Below, piece after piece: positions 7,514 to 19,100 of a DNA stretch of 64,000 nt (its first letter is position 1; every line of letters begins with the position of its first letter). The notes beneath the pieces are model-generated. The model searched no databases. It worked only from the letters and a program-made list of their open reading frames with translations, and had not been told where the DNA came from. This DNA comes from Fibrisoma montanum. GTDB lineage: Bacteria > Bacteroidota > Bacteroidia > Cytophagales > Spirosomataceae. Location: positions 1 through 64,000 of the forward strand of contig NZ_QXED01000014.1 of NCBI RefSeq assembly GCF_003583365.1, read 5' to 3'. The position numbers and the translations under genes are program-made.

Positions 7514-9097
7514 TTACTGCGCCGACGACGCCGGCTGCCGTTGGTCAATAGCGGCCCCTACGTCCTCTGCCATAGCCATTGCACCCAGTTTCTGGGCTTC
7601 GAGCGTTAGGAGTTTTTGGTGAAGCCGTTCGCGTTCGGCAGCAATCAGTTTGTCATTATAGAGCGGATTGGCTGGATTGGCCAGGTTGTTGGTTTCCAGC
7701 GGGTCGTGTTCCAGGTCATACATTTCGTATTCGCGGGGGTAACTCTGGGGCGGATCCTGCTCGGGGGGCGCAATATAAAAGTAGTACGCATACTTCCAGC
7801 GCTCTTCGCGGATGCAGCGAATGCGGTTGGCCGCTGGCAGTGGGTTGATTGCGTTGCCGTTGCCCGCCCGGAAATCGTCGAACGTAAACAGAATGGCATC
7901 CTGCACCGGCTCGCTCATCCGGGGATGCCGGATCACGGGCGAAAGATCACAACCCCGGAAGGTATAGCCCAGCGGATTGCCCAGCTTCAGAAACCCATCG
8001 ATGGTGGGCATCATATCGACGAGGCTGAAAAACTGGTCGCTCACCGCCGGTTCGGAAAACAGCACCGGGTTGGAAATCACCAGCGGCACGCTCATGGTTT
8101 CTTCGTAGGCATTGAATATCTTCTGCCGCATGCCGTGGTGGGTCATGCCCATTTCGCCGTGGTCGGCGGTGCGTACCACCAGGGTCGTATCGGCCAGCGA
8201 GCGTCCGGTTTTGGTGTCGTACACCTGATAGAGCACATCGAGCACGGTATTAATCTGGGCGTCGGTGTGTTTAATGAGGTTAGCATAGAAGTTCAAATAC
8301 TGCCGCTTCATCTCGTCGGTGGGCAACGGCCCCAGCCCCCCCGCCAGATACGGCACCAGCAGTTGCTGCACGGTTGGCTTGAGGCTCAGGTCTTCGTGAA
8401 CTGTTTCGGGCAACTGAATATCGCCCTCCAGAAATTCAGGACCATAATCGTCCTGCCAGGTTTTGGGGAAGGCCAGCACGTCGTGCGGATTTACCAGCGA
8501 CAGAAACAGCGCAAATGGTTCGGTGTTGTTGCCCTGCTGCACATTGTAGAGAAAATTGATAGCCTGGTTTATGTAAGCCAGGTCGCGGTTGGCTCGCCCA
8601 CCCCCAAAGTGTTCCGGGGCCACATCTTCGCCCGCGTCGGGGGGCAGCCAGCCCGCAAAGCCGTACTCCATCATTTCTTTAGGCACCATGTTGTCGAAGC
8701 CCCCGTAGGTATCTTTAGAGAGGTGCCACTTGCCAATGTAACTGACCGCATAACCTCCCGCCGTCAGCATCCGCGACATATTCTGGAAGTCGGTGGCCAG
8801 GGTTGGCTCCTGGTCCGAGTAGGTCATAGCCTGGGTGAGCGTCAGAATAACCCCGTGCTCGGGCGGGAACGTACCTGTGAAAAGAGTAGCGCGGCTGGGT
8901 GAGCACATACAGGTGCTGCAATAGGCGCGGGTGAAGGTGATACCATGCCGGCGCAACCGGGGCATGGCCGTCAGGTTCTGCATTTCCCAACCGGGTGGAA
9001 AATGCATCAACCCCCGATCCTGATCGGTGATGATGAAAAGCAGGTTAGGCTTTTCGGGGAGTGTACCCTGGGTCGGTACTGGTTTTTGGGATTGCAT
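7514..9097 (-). CDS. Sulfatase-family hydrolase
   Basis: A 527-residue sulfatase. Metal-ligand region NLLFIITDQDRG at about 18-29. The formylglycine motif is C65-S-P-S-R69 within CMCSPSRATLFTG, the Cys-type signature that needs a sulfatase-maturating enzyme. Further signs: IGKWHLSKD near 120, a TADHGEMGMTHHG block near 310 and SVPLVISNP. No signal peptide is visible at the N-terminus, so unlike most polysaccharide sulfatases it may act in the cytoplasm on small sulfate esters or phosphonate-like substrates; this is inference. The gene stands alone, divergent from the tail-collar gene, with a 400-bp repeat-rich spacer between. Confidence 0.9.
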   Translation of the reverse strand: MQSQKPVPTQGTLPEKPNLLFIITDQDRGLMHFPPGWEMQNLTAMPRLRRHGITFTRAYCSTCMCSPSRATLFTGTFPPEHGVILTLTQAMTYSDQEPTLATDFQNMSRMLTAGGYAVSYIGKWHLSKDTYGGFDNMVPKEMMEYGFAGWLPPDAGEDVAPEHFGGGRANRDLAYINQAINFLYNVQQGNNTEPFALFLSLVNPHDVLAFPKTWQDDYGPEFLEGDIQLPETVHEDLSLKPTVQQLLVPYLAGGLGPLPTDEMKRQYLNFYANLIKHTDAQINTVLDVLYQVYDTKTGRSLADTTLVVRTADHGEMGMTHHGMRQKIFNAYEETMSVPLVISNPVLFSEPAVSDQFFSLVDMMPTIDGFLKLGNPLGYTFRGCDLSPVIRHPRMSEPVQDAILFTFDDFRAGNGNAINPLPAANRIRCIREERWKYAYYFYIAPPEQDPPQSYPREYEMYDLEHDPLETNNLANPANPLYNDKLIAAERERLHQKLLTLEAQKLGAMAMAEDVGAAIDQRQPASSAQ

Positions 9098-9163
9098 AAA
9101 TGCGTAGGAAGTAAACGTGAACGATGTATTTACCCCGGCAAGTAAGACCTAATAACTAGCATC

Positions 9164-9390
9164 CGCTAACACTCTCGTTACGTTAATTAACACTAATGTT
9201 TCATTAACTCGTTTTTTTTGTGTTAGTGTACAAAATTTGTTTAGAAGCAGTTTTGATTAATGATTTATGGTAGTAAGTAACTTTTTTGGGCCATAGTGCT
9301 TCGCTCAAATCGCTACTTAAAAAAATAAAATCAGCCCTTTTTGCGGAGAGTGTAACGAGAGTGTTAAACAATGCAACGAGAGTGTTAGCG
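9164..9390. mobile_element. MITE-like AT-rich element with 18-bp terminal inverted repeats (candidate)
   Basis: CGCTAACACTCTCGTTAC (9164-9181) and GCAACGAGAGTGTTAGCG (9373-9390) are inverted repeats with 17 of 18 matches that bound a 227-bp AT-rich block without a gene. A further copy, GTAACGAGAGTGTTA, lies inside at 9352-9366. I see no convincing target-site duplication, so this may instead be a regulatory array or transposon-end remnant. Confidence 0.45.
9346..9385 (+). promoter_or_regulatory. Three phased GAGAGTGT repeats, candidate protein-binding array
   Basis: GAGAGTGT occurs at 9346-9353, 9357-9364 and 9378-9385, with steps of 11 and 21 bp, which places them on one helix face. A fourth copy lies inverted at 9169-9176. 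They lie in the divergent spacer between the sulfatase and tail-collar genes, 115-150 bp before the collar ATG. ATCCTTTG at 9440-9447 is a weak -7 candidate for the collar gene. Confidence 0.5.
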
Positions 9391-9499
9391 CCTGAGCGGG
9401 CCGGGATGGTACTTGCGCGTACATTCCCGTCAGTCGCCAATCCTTTGTAAAAGACGGGGCCGTCGTTGTTTCACTTTCTCACAACCGTCTTAGTATATT

Positions 9500-10033
9500 A
9501 TGGAACCATTTATCGGTCAGGTCCAACTTTTTGCTTTCGATTTCGCCCCCAAAGGCTGGATGTTGTGTAACGGTCAACTGCTGTCTATTGCCCAGAATTC
9601 AGCCCTCTACTCCCTGCTCGGTGTCAAGTATGGGGGGGATGGTATCAACACCTTCGCCCTGCCCGATCTGCGGGGGCGCGTCGCTATTGGGCAAGGACAG
9701 GGACCCGGCCTGAATCTGCGCATCATAGGCGATGAATCAGGCACCGAACATGTAACGCTGCTGATTACTCAGATGCCGCAGCACAACCATCTTATGATGG
9801 TGTCCGACCAGCCCGCTACCGAAAGCTCGCCCCAAGGCCACCTCCCGGCCGTGGCCGCCATTGCTACCCCCGGCGGTGCAACCGTAAATGCCTATGGCAC
9901 TTTTATGGATGCCTACTTCAATCCGCAGGCGATTTCCCCGGCGGGTGGCTCGCAGTCCCACGAAAACATGCAGCCTTACCTGACGCTGAATTACTGCATC
10001 GCTACGGAGGGGATCTACCCAAGTCACCCCTAA
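9500..10033 (+). CDS. Phage tail collar domain protein (microcystin-dependent-protein type)
   Basis: A 177-residue protein: GQVQLFAFDFAPKGWMLCNG at the N-terminus, SALYSLLGVKYGGDGINTFALPDLRGRVAIGQG as the collar domain core (about 30-70), a middle QMPQHNHLM region, and the C-terminal SHENMQPYLTLNYCIA. This is the Phage_Collar/MdpB type found in phage tail fibres and also as stand-alone bacterial genes of unknown role. No other phage or contractile-injection gene is next to it. It is followed by a terminator and then the giant secreted protein. Confidence 0.9.
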   Translation: MEPFIGQVQLFAFDFAPKGWMLCNGQLLSIAQNSALYSLLGVKYGGDGINTFALPDLRGRVAIGQGQGPGLNLRIIGDESGTEHVTLLITQMPQHNHLMMVSDQPATESSPQGHLPAVAAIATPGGATVNAYGTFMDAYFNPQAISPAGGSQSHENMQPYLTLNYCIATEGIYPSHP

Positions 10034-10056
10034 ACAATTCCGCTGCTGATCGCGAG

Positions 10057-10089
10057 CATTCCCCTTCCTGGAAAACAGGAAGGGGAATG
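10057..10089 (+). terminator. Strong hairpin after tail-collar gene
   Basis: Perfect 13-bp arms CATTCCCCTTCCT (10057-10069) and AGGAAGGGGAATG (10077-10089), 7-nt loop, 24 nt past the stop. No long T-run follows. Confidence 0.6.
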
Positions 10090-10136
10090 TCGTGGCGGTG
10101 AGCCATTGCCTAATCCTAATCTATTACCACCTTCGT

Positions 10137-13100
10137 ATGAAAAACTCTTACTTTCCTTCGCTATTTCAAAGCCGGAGCCGCCGTTTTTGGGCCAGCCAGC
10201 CCCTCACAACCCGACTCAGCAGTATACTGGCTGGCCTGTTGCTGTTGAGTAGCTACCTGCTGGCTAAACCCGCCCCGTCCACCCACCGCGTAATAAAACC
10301 ACTGCTGCTGGCTGACGTAACGTACAGCGTGCAAACCAGTCCGTTTGCTTCGCAGACATTTCAGAATTCGCGGGTGTTTTTCGACGCCGACAATGACGGC
10401 GACCCGGATTATCTCTTCCAGACCAGCAACAGCCTGAGCGCCATCGGGTTGCGGCTCAACAACGGCGACGGCAGCTTTGCTACCGCCATCAACGCCAACG
10501 CATCGGGTACCTTTACGAGCGGCCCGCTCAATGGCATTACCTTTAGCATCGGGATTGTGATTGGCCGGCAGGTGGTGATCGATTATGATAAAGACGGCGA
10601 CGAGGATCTGTACGAAAGTTTCGATAGCTCAGCCGGGCGCATCCTGCGCAATAACGGCAACGGCTCTTTTACGGAAATCACCAGCCCCTTTGCCTCCCAG
10701 ACCTCGGGCACCGCACGGGTGTTTTTCGACGCTGACAACGACGGCGACAGGGATATACTTTTCCAGACCGACAACAGCCTGAGCACCATCGGGCTGCGGC
10801 TTAACAACGGGAACGGCACCTTTGCTGCAGCCATCAACGCCAATGCATCGGGCCAGTTCACCAGCGGCCCCCTCAACGGCATCACTTTTGGCACTGCTAT
10901 TGCCAATAATCGCCAGATTGCCCTCGATTTTGACAACGACGGCGACGAAGACCTGTATGAGAGTTTCGATAACTCGGCCGGGCGCATCCTGCGCAATAAT
11001 GGTAACGGGACGTTTACGGAAACTACCAGCCCTTTTGTCTCCCAGACATCAGGTTCATCGCGGGTATTCTTCGATGTAGACAGCGATGATGACCTGGATG
11101 TTCTTTTCCAGACGGGCAATACGGTCAGCACCATCGGGCTGCGGCTCAACAACGGCGACGGCAGCTTTGCTACCGCCATCAACGCCAACGCATCGGGCAC
11201 CTTTACCAGCGGCCCGCTCAATGGCATCACCTTTGGCGTGGGCATCAACCGGCCCAGCCCTAACAACAGCGGGCTGCATGTAGTGGATTACGACAACGAC
11301 GGCGACCCTGACCTCTTCGATGCCCTCATCAACAGCACTGGGCGGTTTTTGCGGCAGGAAAATCCCTGTGGTTCTTCTGTCTACACCGTCACCAACACCA
11401 ACGATACTGGCCCTGGTAGTTTGCGCCAGGCCATGCTCGACGTAGCGGCTACCACCTGCCCCGGCCCGTTTACTATTAGCTTCAACATTGCCGGATCAGG
11501 GGTGCAGACCATTACGCCCCAATCCGTGCTACCCATCCTGACCAAACCCGTGTTTATCGACGGGCTGACCCAACCCGGCGCTACCACCGCCGTAGGTGGC
11601 CTGCGCATCGAACTCAACGGCACTACTGCCGGCGCAACGGAGGAGCAGACGGGTCTGCATCTGGGTACGGGGTCTGACGGCAGCACCATCCGGGGCTTGG
11701 TGATTAACCGCTTTGGGGAGTATGGCATATTTGCCGATGGCAGTTCTAACCACACCATCCAGACCAACTATATCGGCACCGACCCTACCGGCATGACCCG
11801 GCAGGGCAACGGTATCAACGGCATCCGCATCAGGGGCAACAATGTGCTGATTGGTGGCACTACCCCCGGCGCGGGGAATGTGGTGTCGGGGAATCTTAGC
11901 GATAATATCAATCTGGTGGGCAATGACCATAGGGTGCAGGGCAATCTGGTGGGCACCAATGCCACCGGAACGGCCTCACTGGGCACCAACGTAAGTGGCC
12001 TGCGCATCGAACAAGTGATGAACCTCCTGATTGGGGGCAGCACACCAGCCGCCCGCAACCTGATTTCGGGCAACTTCCGGCCCGGTATACTTATTCTCTC
12101 TGGCCCCAACTCGGCCACTGTGCTGGGCAACTACATCGGCACCGACATTACCGGCACCAGTTCGCTGTCGAACCTGGTGGGGATTTATATTAGCGGTAAC
12201 CTCACCAGCACCAACAGCAACACCATCGTGATTGGCGGGACGGGACCGGGCGAAGCCAACCGGATTGCCTTTAACCAGCAGGAAGGGGTTATTCTCGACG
12301 ATTCTCGAAGGACACTGACGGGGGTTCGGATACGGGGCAACCAGATTTTTGGTAACGGCGCCCTGGGCATCGACCTGGGCAACGATGGCGTTACGGCCAA
12401 CGACGCCACCGATGCCGACGGGGGGGTTAACCTGAGCCAGAACTTCCCCGTTCTTGGCCCGTTGCTGCCGGGGGCTACCTCGGTGGGCGGCTCCCTGACC
12501 AGCACGCAATCGTCTTCGTTCACCATTGATGTGTATGCCAACGCGGTCTGTGGAGCTTCGGGCTTTGGGCAGGGACAGACGTACCTCGGTTCGGCTACCG
12601 TCAGCACCAATGGGAGCGGACTGGCCACCTTCAGCGTAACGGTACCGCCCCTGACCAATGGGCAGTTCATTACGGCCACGGCCACTGATGTGGGCGGCAA
12701 TACTTCGGAGTTCTCAGCCTGCCAGTTGGTGAGTGACCCCACGCCCACCATCGTAGGCTTTGCGGCCAATCCGAACCCTGTTTGTGCGGGCAGCCCTCTG
12801 AGCTTTACCGTTACGGTAAGCAACGTAGTGACACCCTACAGCTTCACGCTGTCCAACGGTACGAGTAGCACGATCGGTACTGCCAACAGCACGGCTTTCA
12901 GCCAGAATCTGACGGCCAGCGGCAATGGCCCCCAGACCTTCACCCTCACCGTGAATGATGGCGGCCCGTCAGCCACGGCTACCACCAGTGTGACAGTGAA
13001 CGCGGTGACGGTGAGCAATCCAACCGTCAGCACGGCTATCGTCAGCACCGCTTTCAGCCAGAGCTTTACCGCATCGGGCGGAGTGGGGCCGTATAATTAC

Positions 13101-16100
13101 AGTCTGGCCAGTGGTAGTCTGCCTAACGGGTTGACATTGAATACAACTGGGGTCCTCAGCGGCACCTCCACGGTGGACGGCAGCTTTCTCATCACGGTGC
13201 GGGCCACCGATGCCAACGGTTGCGTGGGCGTGGGGCCAACTTACACCCTGACGGTGAATGCCCCGGTAGTGCAATGCCCCACGGGTGACGTGACACTAAC
13301 CAACCAGGCCCAGGTCGATGCCTTCCCCCCGGGTTGTTTCGTCGTGCCCGGCACCTTAACCATTTCAGGGGCCGACATCACAGACCTGAGTCCGTTGGCA
13401 TCCCTCACCAGCGTGGGAGCCACTCTGCTTATTCAAGCTAACCCTTTGCTGACGAGTGTGAGTGGACTGAGCGCACTCCGACAAGTGGGGGGGAATCTCG
13501 GAATTTACGCAAACAATGCTCTGCCCACCCTGAGCGGTCTCGAGTCACTCACCAGCGTGGGGGTTAGTCTGGGTATTGACGATAACCCCTTGCTGACGAA
13601 TGTGAGCAGCCTGAGCGGTCTCCGACAGGTGAGGGGTGATCTCTTCATTATTTCAAACGATGCCCTGTCCACCCTGAGCGGCCTCGAGTCCCTCACCAGC
13701 GTGGGGAACAATCTGAATATTTCTGCTAACCCCTTGCTGACGAGTGTGAGCAGCCTGAGCGGTCTCCAACAGGTGGGGCGTAATCTCACAATCTTCGGCA
13801 ACGATGCCCTGTCCACCCTGAGCAGCCTCGAGTCCCTCACCAGCGTGGGGAGCAATTTGAATATCTCTGGTAACCCCTTGCTGACGAGTCTGAGTGGGCT
13901 GAGTGAGCTCCGACAGGTGAGGAGTACTCTCACAATTTCGTCAAACACTGCCCTGTCCACCCTGAGCGGACTCGGGTCACTCACCAGCGTGGAAGGTCTG
14001 ACCATTCAAAATAACCCCCAACTGAGCCTCTGCGCTACCGAGCCCATCTGTCGGTTGCTGGCCACCTTACCAGCGGATAGAAAAAGTATCAGCGGCAATG
14101 CGCCGGGCTGCGCTACGCTGGCCGAGGTCGAGGCCAACTGCGCCGGGCCCACCATCACCGGCTTTGCGGCCAGCCCCAACCCCGTTTGTGTGGGCAGCCC
14201 GGTGAGCTTTACCGCTACGGTAAGCAACGTAGTGACGCCCTACAGCTTCACACTGACCAACGGCAGCAGTCCGCTGTCGGGCACGGCTAACACGACTGCC
14301 TTCAGCCAGAGCCTGACGGCCAGCGGCTCGGGCATACAAACCTTCACCCTGACAGTGAGTGCCAGCGGTCGGAGTACCACGGCCACCACCACCGTCACGG
14401 TCACGGCGGCTCCTTCGGCCACCATTGCCTATGCGGGTTCGCCTTTCCTCACCAGCAGTGGCCCCGTCAACGTGAGCCAAACGGGTACGGCGGGTGGCAC
14501 CTACAGCAGCAGACCGACGGGGTTGAGTTTGAACACTGGGACCGGCCAGATTGTACCGGCCAACAGTAGTCCGGGTAGTTATACGGTAACCTATACCCTT
14601 GCTGCGGGCGGAGGCTGCGCGGCCTTCAGTACCACGACTAGTGTGGGCATTCAGGCTCCTCAGATCGGTGCAAGCATCACCAGTACCAAGACCGTCTCGG
14701 GGTCGTTTAGTCCAGGTAGTACGGTGACCTATACCATCACGCTGACGAACACCGCTGCAGCAGGAGGTACCCAGGCTAATAATCCCGGCAATGAGTTTAC
14801 CGATGTGTTACCCAGTAGCCTAAGTTTAGTGGCCGCATCCGCTTCCAGCGGGACGGCGATGGCCAACCCAGGCACTCGAACCGTGACCTGGAATGGGAGT
14901 ATTACGGGGGGGAGCTCGGTAACCATCACCATCACGGCCGTGATCAACTCCGCCACCAGTGGGCAACAGATCAGCAATCAGGGCACGATCAATTACGATA
15001 ACGATGGCAATGGTACCAACGAAACTTCCGGCCTAACCGATGATCCGGGCACCGGTGCGGCTAATGACCCAACGTCCTTCACGGTCAGCTGCCCTACCTT
15101 GATTGTAAATAATCCGGCCACCGCCACCGCCACGGTGGGGCAGCCTTTCAGCCAGCCCTTCACGGCCAGTGGCGGCAGTGGTCCCTACAGCTACAGTGTG
15201 GTCAGCAGTAACTTACCGACTAGCCTGAGTGTGTCGACTGTGGGCGTGCTGAGTGGCACGCCCACAGTAGCGGGCAGCTACTCGGTGTTGGTGCAGGCCA
15301 GCGACGCTAACGGTTGTGTAGGCACAGCCAGCATGGCCTATAGCCTCACAGTAAATCCGGGGGCAGCTCCTACGTTAGCTGGGTTGAGTGCCACGCCAAA
15401 TCCGGTCTGCTTAGGTAGTGTGGCAACCTTTACTGCTACAGTGGGCAACGCAACAGAGACGTATAGCTATACCCTTACTAATGGAGCGGGTACCTTTATT
15501 ACCGCCACGAGTAGCAGCCCTGTTTTCAGCCAGAGCCTGACGGCCAGTGGCTCCGGGGTGCAACCCTTTACGCTAACCGTTACCAGCGGAGGGCAGTCGA
15601 CCACCGCCATTACCAGCCTGACGGTGAATGGAGCCGCCCCCACCCGGCTGTACGTGAAGGCCAATGCGAGTGGAGCCAACACGGGCCTGAGCTGGCAGGA
15701 TGCCTTTACGGACTTGCAGTCGGCCCTGAACTACAGTTGCCGACAGAACCTCACCGAGATCTGGATTGCCAGGGGCATCTATAAACCCACCAATACCACG
15801 GCGCGTGGCATCAGTTTCCAGATGTTGCCCGACGTAGCCATCTACGGCGGCTTCAACGGAGACGAAATGGACTTGACGCAACGCCCCCCCATCACCCCGG
15901 ATAGCCCTTCTTCGACAACTCTCTCGGGTGAGATTGGCGACCCCACCAGCACCGCCGACAACTCCAACGCCATTATTGATAACCGGATTCGCCTGACCAG
16001 CACCGCCATTCTCGATGGGGCTGTTATCACCGGCCCTAGTTCCAATAGTGAAACCGGAGCCATTCGCAACACGAGTAACCCCAGCTTCGGTTCGGGTGAT

Positions 16101-19100
16101 GTATGCAGTCCTACCATTCGCAACTGTCTGTTTATCAACAACGGCCCGGTGTCAAGTGGCGGGGTATATAACGTGGCTTCTGGGAGTACGTCTGTTGCCA
16201 GTCCTACGCTGATCAACTGCGTATTTAGAAATAACCGGAGTAGGGGTACCATAGATAATTTAGTCATTAGTGGGGGAACAGCCAGTCCGCTGCTCATCAA
16301 TTGTTTGTTTGCTGACGAATCCCAGGGAAGTGCCGTTTATAATTTAATTTCCAATGGGGGGCAAATTAGACCGCAGCTGGTCAACTGCTCGTTTCTGAAT
16401 AATTCAGCCGGTGTCGTGGATGGCCGGATCCTTTCTGGTGCAGGAACCATTGCCACGATCCTGACCAACTGTGTGCTGTTCAACAACAATGGCGCGAATC
16501 CTTTTCCCAACCAGACAGCTGCCAACACCTCCGTCACGGTTCAGAATAGCCTGCTGGAAGCCTCGGTAACAGGCTACATCGATGGGGGTAACAACCTGAC
16601 CACGGTAGCTTCACCCTTTGTGTCGGCTACAGACTTGCGGCTCCTGCCCTGTTCGCCCGCCATCGACGCGGGCCTCAACTCGGCCACCGGCCTGATGGGC
16701 ATCACTACCGATGTGGCGGGCAACCCCCGCCGGTTCAACAACGCCGGAGCGCCGGCCGGAATCGTGGACATGGGCGCCTATGAATTTCAGGGTACTACCT
16801 TACTCACCGTCACCAACCCCACCGTTACCACCGCCACCCAGGGAGTTGCCTTCAGCCAGCCCTTTACTGCGTCGGGCGGCAGCGGTTCTTTCAGCTTCTC
16901 CTTGGCGGGCGGCACCCTGCCCACCGGACTGACGCTGACAGCAGGCGGGGTGCTGAGTGGTACCCCCACGGTGGAGGGTAACTTTCCCCTCACTGTGCGG
17001 GCCACGGATGTCCTTGGTTGCGTGGGCGTGGGGCCAACCTACAACCTGACGGTTACAGCACCACTGGGGGGCCAGCCCAGCATCACCGGCTTTGCCGCTG
17101 TGGACAACAGTGTCTGCGTGGGCAGTCCGGTGAGCTTCACGGCCAGCATCGGCAACGTAACGGGCTTCTACAGCTTCACCCTGACCGATGGGGTAACGAC
17201 CCTGGCCAACTCGACCAGCATGAGTGCCTTCAGCCGCAGCCTGACGCCCACCCAGACGGGCCCGCTGACGGTGACGCTGATCGCAGGTGACAACGGCTTC
17301 ACCAGCACGGCTACCACCACGATCACCGTCAACGCCCTGCCCAACGCGGGGCTGGTCAACAACGGGCCCCTGACCTGTAGCCAGACCTCGGTCACGCTGA
17401 CGGCCAGTGGGGGCACGAGTTACAGCTTCAGCGGGGGCGCTCTTCAGCTTGGCAGCAGCAACCGAACTACGGTAAGCGCAGCGGGCAGCTACTCGGTGAG
17501 TGTCACCGATGCCAACGGCTGCGTGAGCAGTGCCAGCACGACGGTGACTAGCACCACGGCGGTGGTGAGTGTGGCCAACCCCACCACCACCGCCGTAGCG
17601 GTCAACACTCCCTTCAGCCAGAGCTTTGTGGCCAGTGGCGGAGTGGGGCCGTATAGTTACAGTCTGGCCAGCGGCAGTCTGCCCACTGGGCTGAGCCTAA
17701 GCACGGCGGGTGTCTTGAGTGGTACGCCCAGCCAGGGTGGCAGCTTCACCATCACCGTTCGGGCCAGGGACGCCAACGGCTGCGTGGGCACCAGCCCCGC
17801 CTACGTACTGACGGTGAGCAATGCCACGCCGACTATCACCGGCCTGGCCGCCATACCCAGCACCGTCTGCGCAGGCAGTCCGGTGACCTTCACCGCTACC
17901 ATCGGTAACGTCACCGGCTCCTACGCTTACACGCTTACCAGCGGCTCCAACAGCCTCACCGGTGTCAGCAGCAACCCCGCCTTCAGCCAGAGCCTGACAG
18001 CCAGCGGCTCGGGCGAACAAACCCCCACGCTGACCGTCGAGAGCGGAAGCCAGCAGACCATGGCCGTCACCAACCTGACGGTCAATCCTCTGCCCATGGC
18101 CAGCATCCTGCCCCCGGCCAGCACCACGCTGAGCTGCACCAGCCCCAGTGTGAGCCTGACGGCCACCGGCGGAGCGACCTACCGCTGGGAGGACAACTCC
18201 ACCAACGCCGTGCGCACCATCAGCGCAGCCGGTACCTACTCGGTGACCGTCACCGCGGCCAGTGGCTGCTCGGCCACTGCCAGCACCGACGTGCTGAGCA
18301 CCACGGCCACGGTGGCCCTCACCAACCCTGCGGTCAGCACCGCGACGGTGGGGGTAGCCTTCAGCCAGGCCTTTGTGGCCAGTGGCGGCAGTGCCCCCTA
18401 CAGCTACTCGCTGGCTAGTGGCAGTCTGCCTCCCAGTCTGAGTCTATCCAGTGCAGGCGTACTGAGTGGCACGCCCACCGAGGCCGGTAGCTACTCGGTG
18501 CTGGTCAGTGCCCGGGATCAGAACGGCTGCGTGGGCACCAGCCCCCCCTACACGCTGACGATCCAGCCCGCAGATCTGCTGGTCAGCCTGACGGCTAGTC
18601 CTCAGCAGCTGCTGACCAACCAGAGCGCCACCCTGACAGCCACCGTCACCGGCGGCACGGCCCCCTACGGCTTTACCTTCAGCGGACCGGGCACTATCAC
18701 CCCCAGCGGCAATTCGGCCACCGTGGCCGCCCTGCCCGCCGGGGTGCAGACCTTCACCGTCACGGTGACGGATGCCACCCAGCCCACGGCCCTGACCCGT
18801 TCGGCGACCGTCAGTCTCACCGTCAGTCCGGCCAACACCGCCCCGACAACCACCGGCCTGGCCGACCAGACGGCGACCGTCGGGACGGCCTTCAGCCTGG
18901 TGGTAGCCACGGCCTTCTCTGATGCCGAAACGCCAGACGACCTCAACCTGGTGGCCACGGGTCTGCCCGATGGCCTGACTCTGGCGGGGGGACGCATCAG
19001 CGGTACGCCCTCGATGAGTGGCGTGTCCAGGGTCACCATCACCGCTACCGATCCCGCCAGTCTCTCGGTCAGCACCGGCTTTACGCTCACCGTTGGTCCG

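Noticed and set aside
7616-8902. 428-codon plus-strand frame over the sulfatase gene
   Set aside because: Opposite strand of a gene with clear active-site motifs; no recognisable domains and unusual composition (His/Gln/Val rich).
9204-9440. 78-codon minus-strand frame in the sulfatase/collar spacer
   Set aside because: Overlaps the repeat array and AT-rich block; composition and codon use unlike genes here.
13446-14021. Regular repeats considered as a CRISPR array
   Set aside because: Repeat period 144 bp with no unique spacers, in frame with a long coding sequence; they encode leucine-rich repeats.
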